In this document: in pieces, positions 16,304-24,820 of the stretch
Layout: each line of letters starts with the position of its first letter
Numbering within the stretch: position 1 is the first letter of the stretch
Origin: Ignavibacteria bacterium
GTDB taxonomy: Bacteria; Bacteroidota; Ignavibacteria; Ignavibacteriales; Ignavibacteriaceae
Reading direction: 5' to 3'
Length of the DNA stretch: 54,782 nt
NCBI GenBank assembly: GCA_021286645.1
Contig: JAJTBZ010000070.1
Location: 1-54,782 of the forward strand
The notes under the pieces: generated by a model
Database searches by the model: none
What the model was told of the DNA's origin: nothing
The model's input: only the letters and a program-made list of their open reading frames with translations
Made by a program: the position numbers and the translations under genes

Positions 16304-17662
16304 ATGTTAATAGATACACATGCACATTTATTTTTTAAGAATTTTGAATCAGATTTAGATAAAGTAATCGCGGATGCCAGAGAGGCCGGAGTTGGTAAAA
16401 TCGTAATCCCTGCTACTGATATTGCATCAGCCAAACAACTCATCGGTATTTGTGAACGTTACGAGCACACCTATGGCACTGTTGGTATTCATCCCCATGA
16501 TTGTAAGAATTGGGATGAGAAAATGAAAAAAGAGCTTGCCGAGCTTGCAATGCATCCCAAGATTATAGGAATTGGTGAAATAGGGTTAGATTATTTCTAC
16601 GATTTCACTCCGAAAGAAATTCAGAAAAAAGCATTTATTGAGCAGTTGAATCTTGCACTTGAGCTGGATCTACCGGTTGTTATACATAACCGGGATTCAG
16701 ATGCTGATATGTTGCATATTATCCGGAAGTATGAAAAAACAACATTACGGGCTCAGTTCCATTGTTTTAATGCTAATCTGGAATTCGCCGAAACTGTATT
16801 GGCTCTGGGGCATTACATTTCCTTTACGGGTAATATTACTTTCAGGAAAGCAGATGAGTTACGAAGCATTGTCGCTGCAATTCCTTTAAACAGAATCATG
16901 TTGGAAACCGATTCACCTTTTATGACTCCCATACCTCACCGTGGGCAGCGTAATGAACCGAAATATCTAACTCTTGTAGCTCAACAATTAGCTGAAACAA
17001 AAGGTATTGGTTTACCGGAGATTGAAAAACAAACAACAGAAAACGCGCTTATTTTCTTTAATCTTAAAGAAAAAGGCAAGCTAACCTTTACTTATAAACT
17101 TGGCGACGCGTTATATATTAATGTTACTAATCGATGCAATGCCGACTGTGTTTTTTGTGCAAGAAAAGATCAACCCGTTCTTCATGGTTATTCTCTCGGG
17201 ATGGAAAAATCGGCTGAACCCGATGCCGGAGTATATATCAATGAAATCGGCGATCCTACCCGCTATTCCGAAATTGTATTCTGTGGTTACGGTGAGCCTA
17301 CCATCCGTTTAGATATTATCAAAGAAGTTGGGAAATATGTAAAGCAAAACGGTGGTAATACACGATTAAATACCAACGGACATGGCAACATTATCAATAA
17401 ACGGGATATTACACCTGAATTACAGGGGGTTTTGGATTGTGTTTCCATAAGCCTGAACAGCCATGATCGTAAGCAGTATGCCGAACTTATGCGCTTGCCG
17501 GAATCATATTACGATGCAATGCTTGAGTTCGCGGGGAAAGCCATGGCATACATACCTGAAGTTGTGCTAAGCGTAGTAAATTATCCGGGTGTGGACCTGG
17601 AGGCTTCGGAAAAAGTTGCTCATGAAACAGGTGTGCAATTTCGGGTACGTGCATATTTTTAA
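16304..17662 (+). CDS. TatD-family hydrolase fused to a radical SAM domain
   Basis: A 452-residue two-domain protein. Residues 1 to about 255 are a complete TatD metal-dependent nuclease. HAH (IDTHAHLFF) and GEIGLDY carry metal ligands, the histidines of VGIHPHDC, VVIHNRDSD and AQFHCFN follow, and ETDSPFMTP ends the domain. Residues from about 262 are a radical SAM domain starting YINVTNRCNADCVFCARK. The CxxxCxxC residues bind the 4Fe-4S cluster, GYGEPTIR is the SAM-binding motif, and a short barrel follows. This second part resembles the TatD-associated radical SAM family, usually a separate neighbouring gene. Here it is one polypeptide, so the domains probably act on the same substrate or pathway, which is unknown. 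The gene follows tRNA-Ala and ends at a terminator. Confidence 0.9.
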   Translation: MLIDTHAHLFFKNFESDLDKVIADAREAGVGKIVIPATDIASAKQLIGICERYEHTYGTVGIHPHDCKNWDEKMKKELAELAMHPKIIGIGEIGLDYFYDFTPKEIQKKAFIEQLNLALELDLPVVIHNRDSDADMLHIIRKYEKTTLRAQFHCFNANLEFAETVLALGHYISFTGNITFRKADELRSIVAAIPLNRIMLETDSPFMTPIPHRGQRNEPKYLTLVAQQLAETKGIGLPEIEKQTTENALIFFNLKEKGKLTFTYKLGDALYINVTNRCNADCVFCARKDQPVLHGYSLGMEKSAEPDAGVYINEIGDPTRYSEIVFCGYGEPTIRLDIIKEVGKYVKQNGGNTRLNTNGHGNIINKRDITPELQGVLDCVSISLNSHDRKQYAELMRLPESYYDAMLEFAGKAMAYIPEVVLSVVNYPGVDLEASEKVAHETGVQFRVRAYF

Positions 17663-17688
17663 TTGCACTATAGTATGAGATGAGAATT

Positions 17689-17718
17689 AAAACGCCGGTG
17701 TTCAAAAGCCGGCGTTTT
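17689..17718. terminator. Bidirectional terminator between convergent genes
   Basis: AAAACGCCGG (17689-17698) and CCGGCGTTTT (17709-17718) are perfectly complementary around a 10-nt loop, with T runs in both directions. It serves the TatD-radical SAM gene and the convergent aminotransferase gene. Confidence 0.8.
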
Positions 17719-17731
17719 ACCTTTTATAAAC

Positions 17732-19195
17732 TTACAGTTCAAACCATTCGGGAATTTTCATTTCCATATTGCAGGTTTTATGGAAAAATTCATTCTTGGA
17801 GTTATTATATGTATAATCTTCAGACCATTTTTCAGCATGATGTACAACCTGATTTAAGCCTTCAGCGATAAGCAATATATCATCATCGGTCATAGTTGGG
17901 TGCAATGAAATCCTAATCCAACCTGGTTTTTCCGAAAGGTCTCCCTGATCAATTTTATCCGTAATTGCTTGTGACCGGTTAGGATCGACGTGCAAAAGAT
18001 AATGGCCATATGTTCCGGCGCAGGAACAACCGCCCCGGGTTTGAATACCAAATTTATCATTAAGCAGTTTTACTGCAAGATTGTAATGCACATTATCAAT
18101 ATATAAAGAAATTGCGCCTAATCGGTGGCGAAGATTGTCGGCCAATATATGAAGATGAGGAATATTTTCAACATTCTGAAATAACAGCCGGATAAGTTCT
18201 TCTTCCCGCTTTACCATCAATATAGGATTCATTTCCTCTTTTACTTTTATCGCCAGGGCTGCTTTAATAGTTTGTAGAAAAGGTGGCGTACCGCCATCTT
18301 CCCGTGCCTCAATAGAGTTTACAAATTTATGCCTGCCCCAGGGATTAGTCCATTCTACTGTCCCCCCTCCCGGGCTGTCAGGAATACGATTATGATATAA
18401 CTTTGAATCAAACAACATAATACCGGGGGTACCGGGTCCGCCAAGAAATTTATGCGGTGAAAAGAAAATACCGTCAAGTTTTTGTTCGGGGTCTTCAGGG
18501 TGCATGTTAATATTCACATAAGGAGCAGAACAGGCAAAATCGACAAAACAGAACCCGTTATTTTGGTGCATTATCGCGGCTAGTTCATGATATGGAGTCT
18601 GTACCCCAGTTACGTTCGAACAAGCTGAAAACGAACCAATCTTTAACGCACGGTCTGAATATTTTACTATTTCGTTTTGCAACGAAGTTGTTCCCACACT
18701 GCCATCAGGTTCCGCATCTAAAACGACCACGTCACATATCGTTTCCAACCAGGAAGTCTGGTTAGAATGATGTTCCATGTGGGTTATAAAAATAACGGGA
18801 CGAAGATGTTCAGGAAGATGAATAAAATCCTTCAATTGTTCCGGAGCTCTCAGACCTAATATTCGTATAAGTTTATTAACCACACCCGTCATTCCGGAAC
18901 CCGCATTGAGCAACACATCATCCGGACCGGCATTAACATGTTTCTTAATTACGGATTGAGCATAATGATAAGCATTGGTCATTATAGCCCCTGTCATGGA
19001 AGACTCTGAATGAGTATTAGCAACATAGGGGCCAAAGCGTTCGCAGATTGTTTTTTCAATTGGGCCATAGAGCCTGCCACTGGCAATCCAGTCGGCATAT
19101 AATAGCGGTTTATCACCTTCGGGTGTACAGATTTTAGCATCCCACCCTATCGTGTTCTCTCGAAATTTCCTGAAGTGTTCGGAAACATTCACCAT
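17732..19195 (-). CDS. Class V aminotransferase-fold PLP enzyme (cysteine desulfurase/selenocysteine lyase-like)
   Basis: A 487-residue cytoplasmic PLP enzyme. The PLP lysine is in FFSPHKFLGGPG, the Schiff-base motif of the class V family. HMEHHSNQTSW contains the His that stacks on the cofactor ring, and VDFACSAPYV carries the Asp pairing with the pyridine nitrogen. A Cys-rich loop, RGGCSCAGTYGH, lies near the C-terminus where cysteine desulfurases keep their catalytic Cys. The closest groups recognised are the broadly annotated cysteine desulfurase/isopenicillin N epimerase-like proteins. True sulfur transfer is not proven, and no iscU or sufE gene is adjacent. The gene is monocistronic, converges on the TatD fusion gene and is divergent from the large outer-membrane protein. 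Confidence 0.82.
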   Translation of the reverse strand: MVNVSEHFRKFRENTIGWDAKICTPEGDKPLLYADWIASGRLYGPIEKTICERFGPYVANTHSESSMTGAIMTNAYHYAQSVIKKHVNAGPDDVLLNAGSGMTGVVNKLIRILGLRAPEQLKDFIHLPEHLRPVIFITHMEHHSNQTSWLETICDVVVLDAEPDGSVGTTSLQNEIVKYSDRALKIGSFSACSNVTGVQTPYHELAAIMHQNNGFCFVDFACSAPYVNINMHPEDPEQKLDGIFFSPHKFLGGPGTPGIMLFDSKLYHNRIPDSPGGGTVEWTNPWGRHKFVNSIEAREDGGTPPFLQTIKAALAIKVKEEMNPILMVKREEELIRLLFQNVENIPHLHILADNLRHRLGAISLYIDNVHYNLAVKLLNDKFGIQTRGGCSCAGTYGHYLLHVDPNRSQAITDKIDQGDLSEKPGWIRISLHPTMTDDDILLIAEGLNQVVHHAEKWSEDYTYNNSKNEFFHKTCNMEMKIPEWFEL

Positions 19196-19308
19196 ACATA
19201 TTCCTGAAAATTTTATTTAAAAATATACAGAAATTTTAGCAGTCATATCTTTCTGTTCTTATGCTTATTTTACAGTTTATTTTCATTATAAATTAAGTAA
19301 ATACCCCG

Positions 19309-22300
19309 TTGCGTATATCGTATGTAATATACTTCGTATTCCTAACTGGAAGCATGCTTTTTAGCCAAACGAATGAGCAAACTGTTGCCGTTTCCGATAC
19401 ATTTCGGATTCGTTTGGATAACCAGTATCAGTTGGGTGCAATATCAATGCTTCCCGGCAGCGAATCGCTGATATTACGCGGGTGTACACTAACCAAATCA
19501 TCATACAATATTTCATACGCAAACGGTATAATTCAATTAAAACCGGATTTAACTTATTCAGTTTTCGATACTTTAATTGTACATTACCGAACCTATCGCA
19601 TTTCATTCCCGAAAGAGTATTATCATCGGCGTCTGGTATTTCAACCTTTTCAGGCTGGCCGGGATTCTACCCATGCTTTAACGCTCCAGGCTTCAGATTT
19701 ATCGTCAGAAAGTATATTTGGTAAAAATATAGAAAAGAGTGGTACGCTTATCAGGGGCTTTACCGTAGGCACTAATAGAGATTTAACCGTACAGAGTGGT
19801 TTCCGATTGCAAATATCCGGAAAATTGAGTGACGATATCGAATTGGTCGCCGCTCTCACCGACGAGAACTCCCCTATTCAACCCGAGGGTACATCCGAGC
19901 GGCTTGATGAATTGGATAAGGTCTTCATTCAGGTCAAACATCCAAACGCGACCGGCACGTTTGGAGAATACGATTTTACGAAAAAACTTGGTGAGTTTGG
20001 CGTAATTAACCGGAAATTACAGGGATTGTCTGCCGAGGCAAACTGGGAAGGATATTCAGGATTTGTAGCTTTTGCAACTTCGCGCGGAAAATTTACAACC
20101 AATTCTCTCAGCGGGCAGGATGCCGTGCAAGGGCCGTATCTGCTTTCGGGCAGGAATAATGAAAAAGATATAATAATTATTGCCGGATCTGAAAAAGTAT
20201 ATCTTAATGGCGAGCTTTTACGAAGGGGTGAGCAAAATGATTTTACTATAGACTATGCAAACGCTCAGATAACCTTTACTCCTAAGAAACTGATTACGTC
20301 TGCAAGCAGAATATTTGTAGAATTTGAATATACTGACAGGAAATTTACCCGGAATTTCTTTGGAACCGGTGTGGCTGTGAGTATTCCTGAATCAAGAATA
20401 AAAATGAGCTTTCAGTATTTTCGCGAAGGTGACGACCCCGATGCTCCAATTGATGCCACTCTCACTGCCGAAGATAAAAAAATATTGCAACAAGCCGGAG
20501 GTAATAGGCTCGCGGCAGTACGAAGTGGAGTAACTTTAGCCACTCCCGACTCTCTACAGGTTCGCCGGGGTTATTATACCGCAATAGATTCAATAAGTGC
20601 TGGAACAATTCTCCGGTACTACAAGTATGCTCCCGGCTCCGCCGATGCCATTTACAATATTTCATTCTCTTATGTTGGCGAAGGGAAAGGAAATTATACT
20701 CGTGACCTGCCCGGGCAATTTTCATACGTAGGCAGTCATTTGGGCGGCTACGATACAATTGTCTTTTTACCAATGCCTGAGTTACGGCAATTTTCATCCC
20801 TGTGCTTTACTTATACTCAGCCGGAATCCTTCATTTTGGATCTGGAAGGAGGCATCAGTTCATTGGCAATTAACCGCCTTTCCGGTTTGGAAGATGCACA
20901 ACATAAGGGATACGGAATAAATTTTTCATTCCGGGTACCTTTACGTGATTTGTCAATTCTCAAGAACAATTTCGGTAAAATAGGATTGGGCTGGAAAGAG
21001 CGAGTTATTCAAAGTACTTTCGATCCGCTTGATCGACTAGGGTCGGTTGAGTTTTCCCGGGACTATAATCTGCCAGCCAACGCGGCTCCTCAGGATGAAC
21101 ACTTACGCGAGATATCACTTCAATATCAGCCAATCAAATCCCTGGAATTCAGTTCGCTATATGGTCATATTCAGCGTGGTTCAGAATTTTCCACTTCACG
21201 CTATCATGAGGATATTGCGTTTAAGCAAGACTCCGGGTTTGCCGGTACATACTCAATTGATTATGTAGTAACACAAAATGGCCAAATGGATTCGAAATGG
21301 TTAAAACAACAATCCACGGTTAAATATAGGGCAAAAACACTAACACCTGCATTATCATTCCAACATGAGGATAAGCAAGATAAAAATACTACTCTCGATT
21401 CGCTATACTCAAGCAGCTTAAAATACTATCAAATGGATCCTGTTCTTACTTGGCAACCCTGGCAGGCGGTATCTATAAGCGGAGGATATACTTATCGTGA
21501 AGATTTTGCTGCACCGAACGGAGAATTAATCCCGCAAGCCGAATCATTCGGTTATAATATCAATTCCGATATCCGTTCCAGTTCAGTTTTTCAAACCTCT
21601 TTTTCTTTCAGCGCAGTATCAAAAGAGTTTAAACCATTCTACAGAAATAAGGGAGAACTTGATAGTAAAGTAATTCTCGTAAAAAACCAGACACGTTATA
21701 ATCCTCTGCGACAGTTACAAACTGAGCTATTTTATACTGTTTCCACCCAAAAAACTGCTAAACTGGAAAGAGTTTTCGTACAGGTAGCAAAAGGGTTTGG
21801 GAATTATCGGTACGTAGGCGATTTGAATAAGAACGGGATAAAAGATGATAATGAGTTTGAACCGGCAATTTATGATGGCGACTATCAAATAATTATGGTT
21901 CCTACGGATAAACTTTACCCGGTCATTGACCTGAAAACCAGTGCCCGTATTCGCTGGAACCTGCAGCAGATAATTACAGGCGCGGGTTTGTTTACTGACG
22001 CGATCAACGCGTTAACTTTCGAGACATATTTACGACTCGAAGAAAATAGCACTGATGATGTACTGGAGCACATTTATCTGCTTAATACAAAATTTTTCCG
22101 AAACGAAAAAAACACGATAAGAGGGACGCAATCCTTTCAACAAACGATAAATATTTTCGAAAATAAACCTGATCTAAATTTCCGGCTTTTTTATTCACAA
22201 ACTGATTTCCTGAACCAATATGGCTCCGGCCTGGAAACCGGGGGAAAAAAGGAGCAAAGCCTCAGGATAAAATTTCAAATGATGGAAGAAATCAGTAATC

Positions 22301-22767
22301 AAACCGATATCGTACACGAGCAGGATAACCTGTTTGCCCGCGATAATGCAATTCGATGCAGGAATATTGACGGGACTTCACTGACAATGGATTTCTCATA
22401 TCATCCCGTAAGCTGGATTGAAACGGGTTTTAAAATTAAAACCGCTAAAAGTACTGATAACTTCCCTGCCGTGCCAACCGTTTTAACAGAGAACGGGCAA
22501 CAATTCCGCACTATATTCCAATTCACCGGCAAAGGCCGACTTCGATTAGAGGCAGAGCGAATAGAGCTTAGCATTAATAACACAAAGAATTATATACCGT
22601 TTGAACTTACCGGAGGAAACGGCATAGGTTTAAATAATTTCTTCCGGGCTTTTTTCGATTACCGCCTTGCAGATAATTTGCAAGCTTCGGCTAACTATGA
22701 AGGACGTTCGATTAGCGGATCAAGATTAATACATACTGCGCGCGCGGAAATGCGAGCCTTTTTCTAA
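19309..22767 (+). CDS. Large exported protein, probable outer-membrane beta-barrel, function unknown
   Basis: A 1,152-residue protein that I cannot name. It starts at TTG: MRISYVIYFVFLTGSMLFSQ is a good signal peptide beginning at that codon, and the next ATG is 45 nt downstream and would cut it off. Residues of about 20-130 are beta-rich. A repeated-looking module follows with SGKLSDDIELVAALTDENSP, VFIQVKHPNATGTFGEYD, GSEKVYLNGELLRRGEQNDF and TIDYANAQITFTPKKLITS. These LLRRGxxxDFxIDYxxxxITFT sentences also occur in surface proteins such as SprA, so a distant link to translocon-type barrels is possible but unproven. The last 700 residues look like antiparallel strands and end in AEMRAFF, a C-terminal Phe as in barrels. 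The Nudix gene starts 8 nt downstream. Confidence 0.7.
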   Translation: MRISYVIYFVFLTGSMLFSQTNEQTVAVSDTFRIRLDNQYQLGAISMLPGSESLILRGCTLTKSSYNISYANGIIQLKPDLTYSVFDTLIVHYRTYRISFPKEYYHRRLVFQPFQAGRDSTHALTLQASDLSSESIFGKNIEKSGTLIRGFTVGTNRDLTVQSGFRLQISGKLSDDIELVAALTDENSPIQPEGTSERLDELDKVFIQVKHPNATGTFGEYDFTKKLGEFGVINRKLQGLSAEANWEGYSGFVAFATSRGKFTTNSLSGQDAVQGPYLLSGRNNEKDIIIIAGSEKVYLNGELLRRGEQNDFTIDYANAQITFTPKKLITSASRIFVEFEYTDRKFTRNFFGTGVAVSIPESRIKMSFQYFREGDDPDAPIDATLTAEDKKILQQAGGNRLAAVRSGVTLATPDSLQVRRGYYTAIDSISAGTILRYYKYAPGSADAIYNISFSYVGEGKGNYTRDLPGQFSYVGSHLGGYDTIVFLPMPELRQFSSLCFTYTQPESFILDLEGGISSLAINRLSGLEDAQHKGYGINFSFRVPLRDLSILKNNFGKIGLGWKERVIQSTFDPLDRLGSVEFSRDYNLPANAAPQDEHLREISLQYQPIKSLEFSSLYGHIQRGSEFSTSRYHEDIAFKQDSGFAGTYSIDYVVTQNGQMDSKWLKQQSTVKYRAKTLTPALSFQHEDKQDKNTTLDSLYSSSLKYYQMDPVLTWQPWQAVSISGGYTYREDFAAPNGELIPQAESFGYNINSDIRSSSVFQTSFSFSAVSKEFKPFYRNKGELDSKVILVKNQTRYNPLRQLQTELFYTVSTQKTAKLERVFVQVAKGFGNYRYVGDLNKNGIKDDNEFEPAIYDGDYQIIMVPTDKLYPVIDLKTSARIRWNLQQIITGAGLFTDAINALTFETYLRLEENSTDDVLEHIYLLNTKFFRNEKNTIRGTQSFQQTINIFENKPDLNFRLFYSQTDFLNQYGSGLETGGKKEQSLRIKFQMMEEISNQTDIVHEQDNLFARDNAIRCRNIDGTSLTMDFSYHPVSWIETGFKIKTAKSTDNFPAVPTVLTENGQQFRTIFQFTGKGRLRLEAERIELSINNTKNYIPFELTGGNGIGLNNFFRAFFDYRLADNLQASANYEGRSISGSRLIHTARAEMRAFF

Positions 22768-22775
22768 ATGGATGA

Positions 22776-23267
22776 ATGATGAAAATAAAAGGACAAATAA
22801 TAGAAGTACATGTAATCCGCCGAAATAAGGGCCGATTACAATTCCTGCTCATTAAAAGGGCCCCGGAAGAAATCTATCCCAATTTGTGGCAAATGGTAAG
22901 CGGGCGAATTGAAAAAGGCGAACATGCTGTACATGCCGCCTATAGGGAACTACTTGAAGAAACCGGGTTGATTCCAACTAAGATGTGGATAGTTCCGCAG
23001 ATAAACTCATTTTATAACCCGATAGATGACGAAATAAATGTAATTCCTGTCTTTGCAGCTCTTACTGAGCCGGAATTGCCGGTAATCCTGTCTGAAGAGC
23101 ACACGGAATTCCAATGGGTCTCAGCACAAAAGGCAAAAAAATTATTGGCCTGGGCCGGCCAACGACAGGTTGTGGATTTAATAACAGAGTATTTCTCATC
23201 TTCCCGGCAGTTTTTGAAATTTGTCGAGCTGGGGGCGCCTAATTCCTCGATGAGTGATCCTAATTAA
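22776..23267 (+). CDS. Nudix hydrolase (NudB-like)
   Basis: A 163-residue protein with an intact Nudix box spanning GRIEKGEHAVHAAYRELLEE and the TG that follows it. It has the spacing Gx5Ex7REUxEExGU, and the two C-terminal Glu residues bind magnesium. Such enzymes hydrolyse nucleoside diphosphates linked to another group. The IEVHVIRRNKGRLQFLLIKR start and overall size resemble dihydroneopterin triphosphate pyrophosphatase and related dNTP hydrolases, but the substrate cannot be fixed. ATG at 22776 is followed directly by a second ATG. It lies 8 nt after the large outer-membrane protein gene and is probably its operon partner, although a functional link is not obvious. Confidence 0.88.
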   Translation: MMKIKGQIIEVHVIRRNKGRLQFLLIKRAPEEIYPNLWQMVSGRIEKGEHAVHAAYRELLEETGLIPTKMWIVPQINSFYNPIDDEINVIPVFAALTEPELPVILSEEHTEFQWVSAQKAKKLLAWAGQRQVVDLITEYFSSSRQFLKFVELGAPNSSMSDPN

Positions 23268-23449
23268 AGCAAAAAATTTTCATTTCAGGCACTTTTTTGG
23301 TCTAAAAGGCCTTCAGTGTGAACTTTTTCACCTTGCCATTTTGTTATATTAGCTCAGGCGCCTCTATGGCCGTTAAATTACTAAACAGATTTTGGGTTTA
23401 AGGGACAAATCTCATAAATTCAAGTTTATTTTTCTAAAAGACAAAAGAT

Positions 23450-23818
23450 ATGTTAGAACAATATATACCACTTTTTCTTGTAATCGGCTTCGCGATAGTT
23501 TTAGCCACAGTACTTGTGGCGCTATCGAAATTATTAGGGCCGCAGCGGCCTACTGCAGAAAAACTTACCACGTACGAAAGTGGTGTGCAGCCAATTGGAT
23601 CTGCCCATGAACGGGTTTCAGTTAAATACTACCTGGTAGCAATGTTTTTTATCATATTCGACCTGGAAGTAATCTTCGTATATCCATGGGCTGTAGAGTT
23701 TAAGCGGTTGATTCATGAAATTGGAATTGTCGCTTTGTATTCTATGTTGGTATTTTTGTTTGTATTCGAAATAGGCTTTCTGTATGCCTACAAAAAAGGA
23801 GGTTTTAAATGGGACTAG
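23450..23818 (+). CDS. nuoA: NADH-quinone oxidoreductase subunit A
   Basis: NuoA is a small membrane subunit of respiratory complex I. The 122-residue protein has the expected three transmembrane helices: about residues 5-27, 63-83 and 92-112. The conserved loop [21 protein letters not shown], which contains the Glu/Cys-loop region near the quinone channel, and the [12 protein letters not shown] motif in helix 2 are present. In many NuoA proteins the loop reads YECG; here it reads YESG. It is the first gene of a six-gene nuo cluster. Its end overlaps nuoB by 10 nt, implying translational coupling. Confidence 0.93.
   Translation: MLEQYIPLFLVIGFAIVLATVLVALSKLLGPQRPTAEKLTTYESGVQPIGSAHERVSVKYYLVAMFFIIFDLEVIFVYPWAVEFKRLIHEIGIVALYSMLVFLFVFEIGFLYAYKKGGFKWD
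23794..23802 (+). promoter_or_regulatory. Strong ribosome-binding site of nuoB inside nuoA
   Basis: AAAAGGAGG lies 6 nt before the nuoB ATG at 23809. This near-consensus site within the end of nuoA fixes the nuoB start and makes the 10-nt overlap credible. Confidence 0.75.
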
Positions 23819-24321
23819 AAGCTGCACTTACCCGTGATGGATTTATCACCACAACAGTCGACTTTCTTGCTTCCTGGGCGCGTAAAAACTCCGTTTGGCC
23901 TATGCCAATGGGAATTTCCTGCTGTGCAATCGAAATGATGGCAGCCGGTGATCCAAAGTATGATATAGCAAGGTTCGGTTCAGAAGTTATGCGTTTTACT
24001 CCCCGGCAGTGCGATTTGATGATTGTTGCAGGAACGGTAACCTTCAAAATGGCGAAAGTTGTAAGAAAAATTTACGATCAAATGCCTGAGCCGAAATGGG
24101 TTATAGCAATGGGCGCGTGCACTTCAACCGGTGGAATGTATCGATCATACTCAGTTGTACAGGGTATCGACCAGTTTTTACCCGTTGATGTTTATTGCGC
24201 GGGCTGCCCTCCCCGTCCGGATAACTTATTAAATGCATTAATTATGATTCAGGACAAAATAGGAAAATCGCGAGTACAGGATTTCCCTAATGTACCGCAA
24301 TTTGAAGAGGTGGGGAAATAA
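23809..24321 (+). CDS. nuoB: NADH-quinone oxidoreductase subunit B
   Basis: NuoB carries iron-sulfur cluster N2, the final electron donor to quinone, at the junction of the peripheral and membrane arms. The 170-residue protein has all four cluster ligands in family context: adjacent Cys38 and Cys39 ([11 protein letters not shown]), Cys104 ([10 protein letters not shown]) and Cys133 ([10 protein letters not shown]). PMPMGISCC and the [14 protein letters not shown] strand are typical. It overlaps nuoA and is followed by nuoC after three bases. Confidence 0.96.
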   Translation: MGLEAALTRDGFITTTVDFLASWARKNSVWPMPMGISCCAIEMMAAGDPKYDIARFGSEVMRFTPRQCDLMIVAGTVTFKMAKVVRKIYDQMPEPKWVIAMGACTSTGGMYRSYSVVQGIDQFLPVDVYCAGCPPRPDNLLNALIMIQDKIGKSRVQDFPNVPQFEEVGK

Positions 24322-24324
24322 TCT

Positions 24325-24813
24325 ATGGAGTTGACAACCAAAATTATCGAGAAGATTCAAAGTATAAACCCCGAACTCCACGCGGAGACAGTAGAATTTC
24401 GCGGAGAGACAACTATTGTTCTCCCAAAGAGATTTATCAGGCCAGTATGCCAATTATTGAAGAATGATAGCGAACTGGAATTTATTCGCCTTGATGATGT
24501 AACGGCTATTGATTGGGCACAAAGGACTTCCCGTTTTCAGGTAATCTATAATTTATATTCTTTTAAAAATTCCTCCCGAATTCGTTTGGCAGCAGTTGTG
24601 GAAGAATCAGATTGCTCTATTGATACGGTAAGTGACATTTGGCGTTCGGCCAACTGGTATGAACGCGAGACTTTTGATATGTACGGGATAACATTTACCA
24701 ACCACCCCGATCACCGTAGAATGTATATGCCGGAGGAATTTGAATATCATCCGCTACGGAAAGATTTTCCACTTATGGGTATCCCGGGTTCAATACCGTT
24801 GCCAAAGAAATAA
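24325..24813 (+). CDS. nuoC: NADH-quinone oxidoreductase subunit C
   Basis: NuoC is a 30-kDa-type peripheral subunit that packs against NuoD. The 162-residue protein is a stand-alone NuoC, not a NuoCD fusion. It shows the family signature ANWYERETFDMYGITF followed by NHPDHRRMYMPEEF and HPLRKDFPLMG. The N-terminal 50 residues are variable, as usual. It begins three bases after nuoB and ends seven bases before nuoD. Confidence 0.94.
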   Translation: MELTTKIIEKIQSINPELHAETVEFRGETTIVLPKRFIRPVCQLLKNDSELEFIRLDDVTAIDWAQRTSRFQVIYNLYSFKNSSRIRLAAVVEESDCSIDTVSDIWRSANWYERETFDMYGITFTNHPDHRRMYMPEEFEYHPLRKDFPLMGIPGSIPLPKK

Positions 24814-24820
24814 GGTTATT

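Noticed and set aside
16153-16338. 61-codon plus-strand frame overlapping the tRNA
   Set aside because: Its first half is the tRNA-Ala gene, which folds completely. It also overlaps the start of the TatD fusion.
20462-20797. 111-codon antisense frame inside the large outer-membrane gene
   Set aside because: The composition (many Arg, His and Tyr) is that of an antisense shadow. The sense frame is continuous over 1,152 codons with a signal peptide.
24740-24820. Upstream extension of the nuoD frame
   Set aside because: It overlaps the conserved end of nuoC. The normal NuoD N-terminus begins at ATG 24821.
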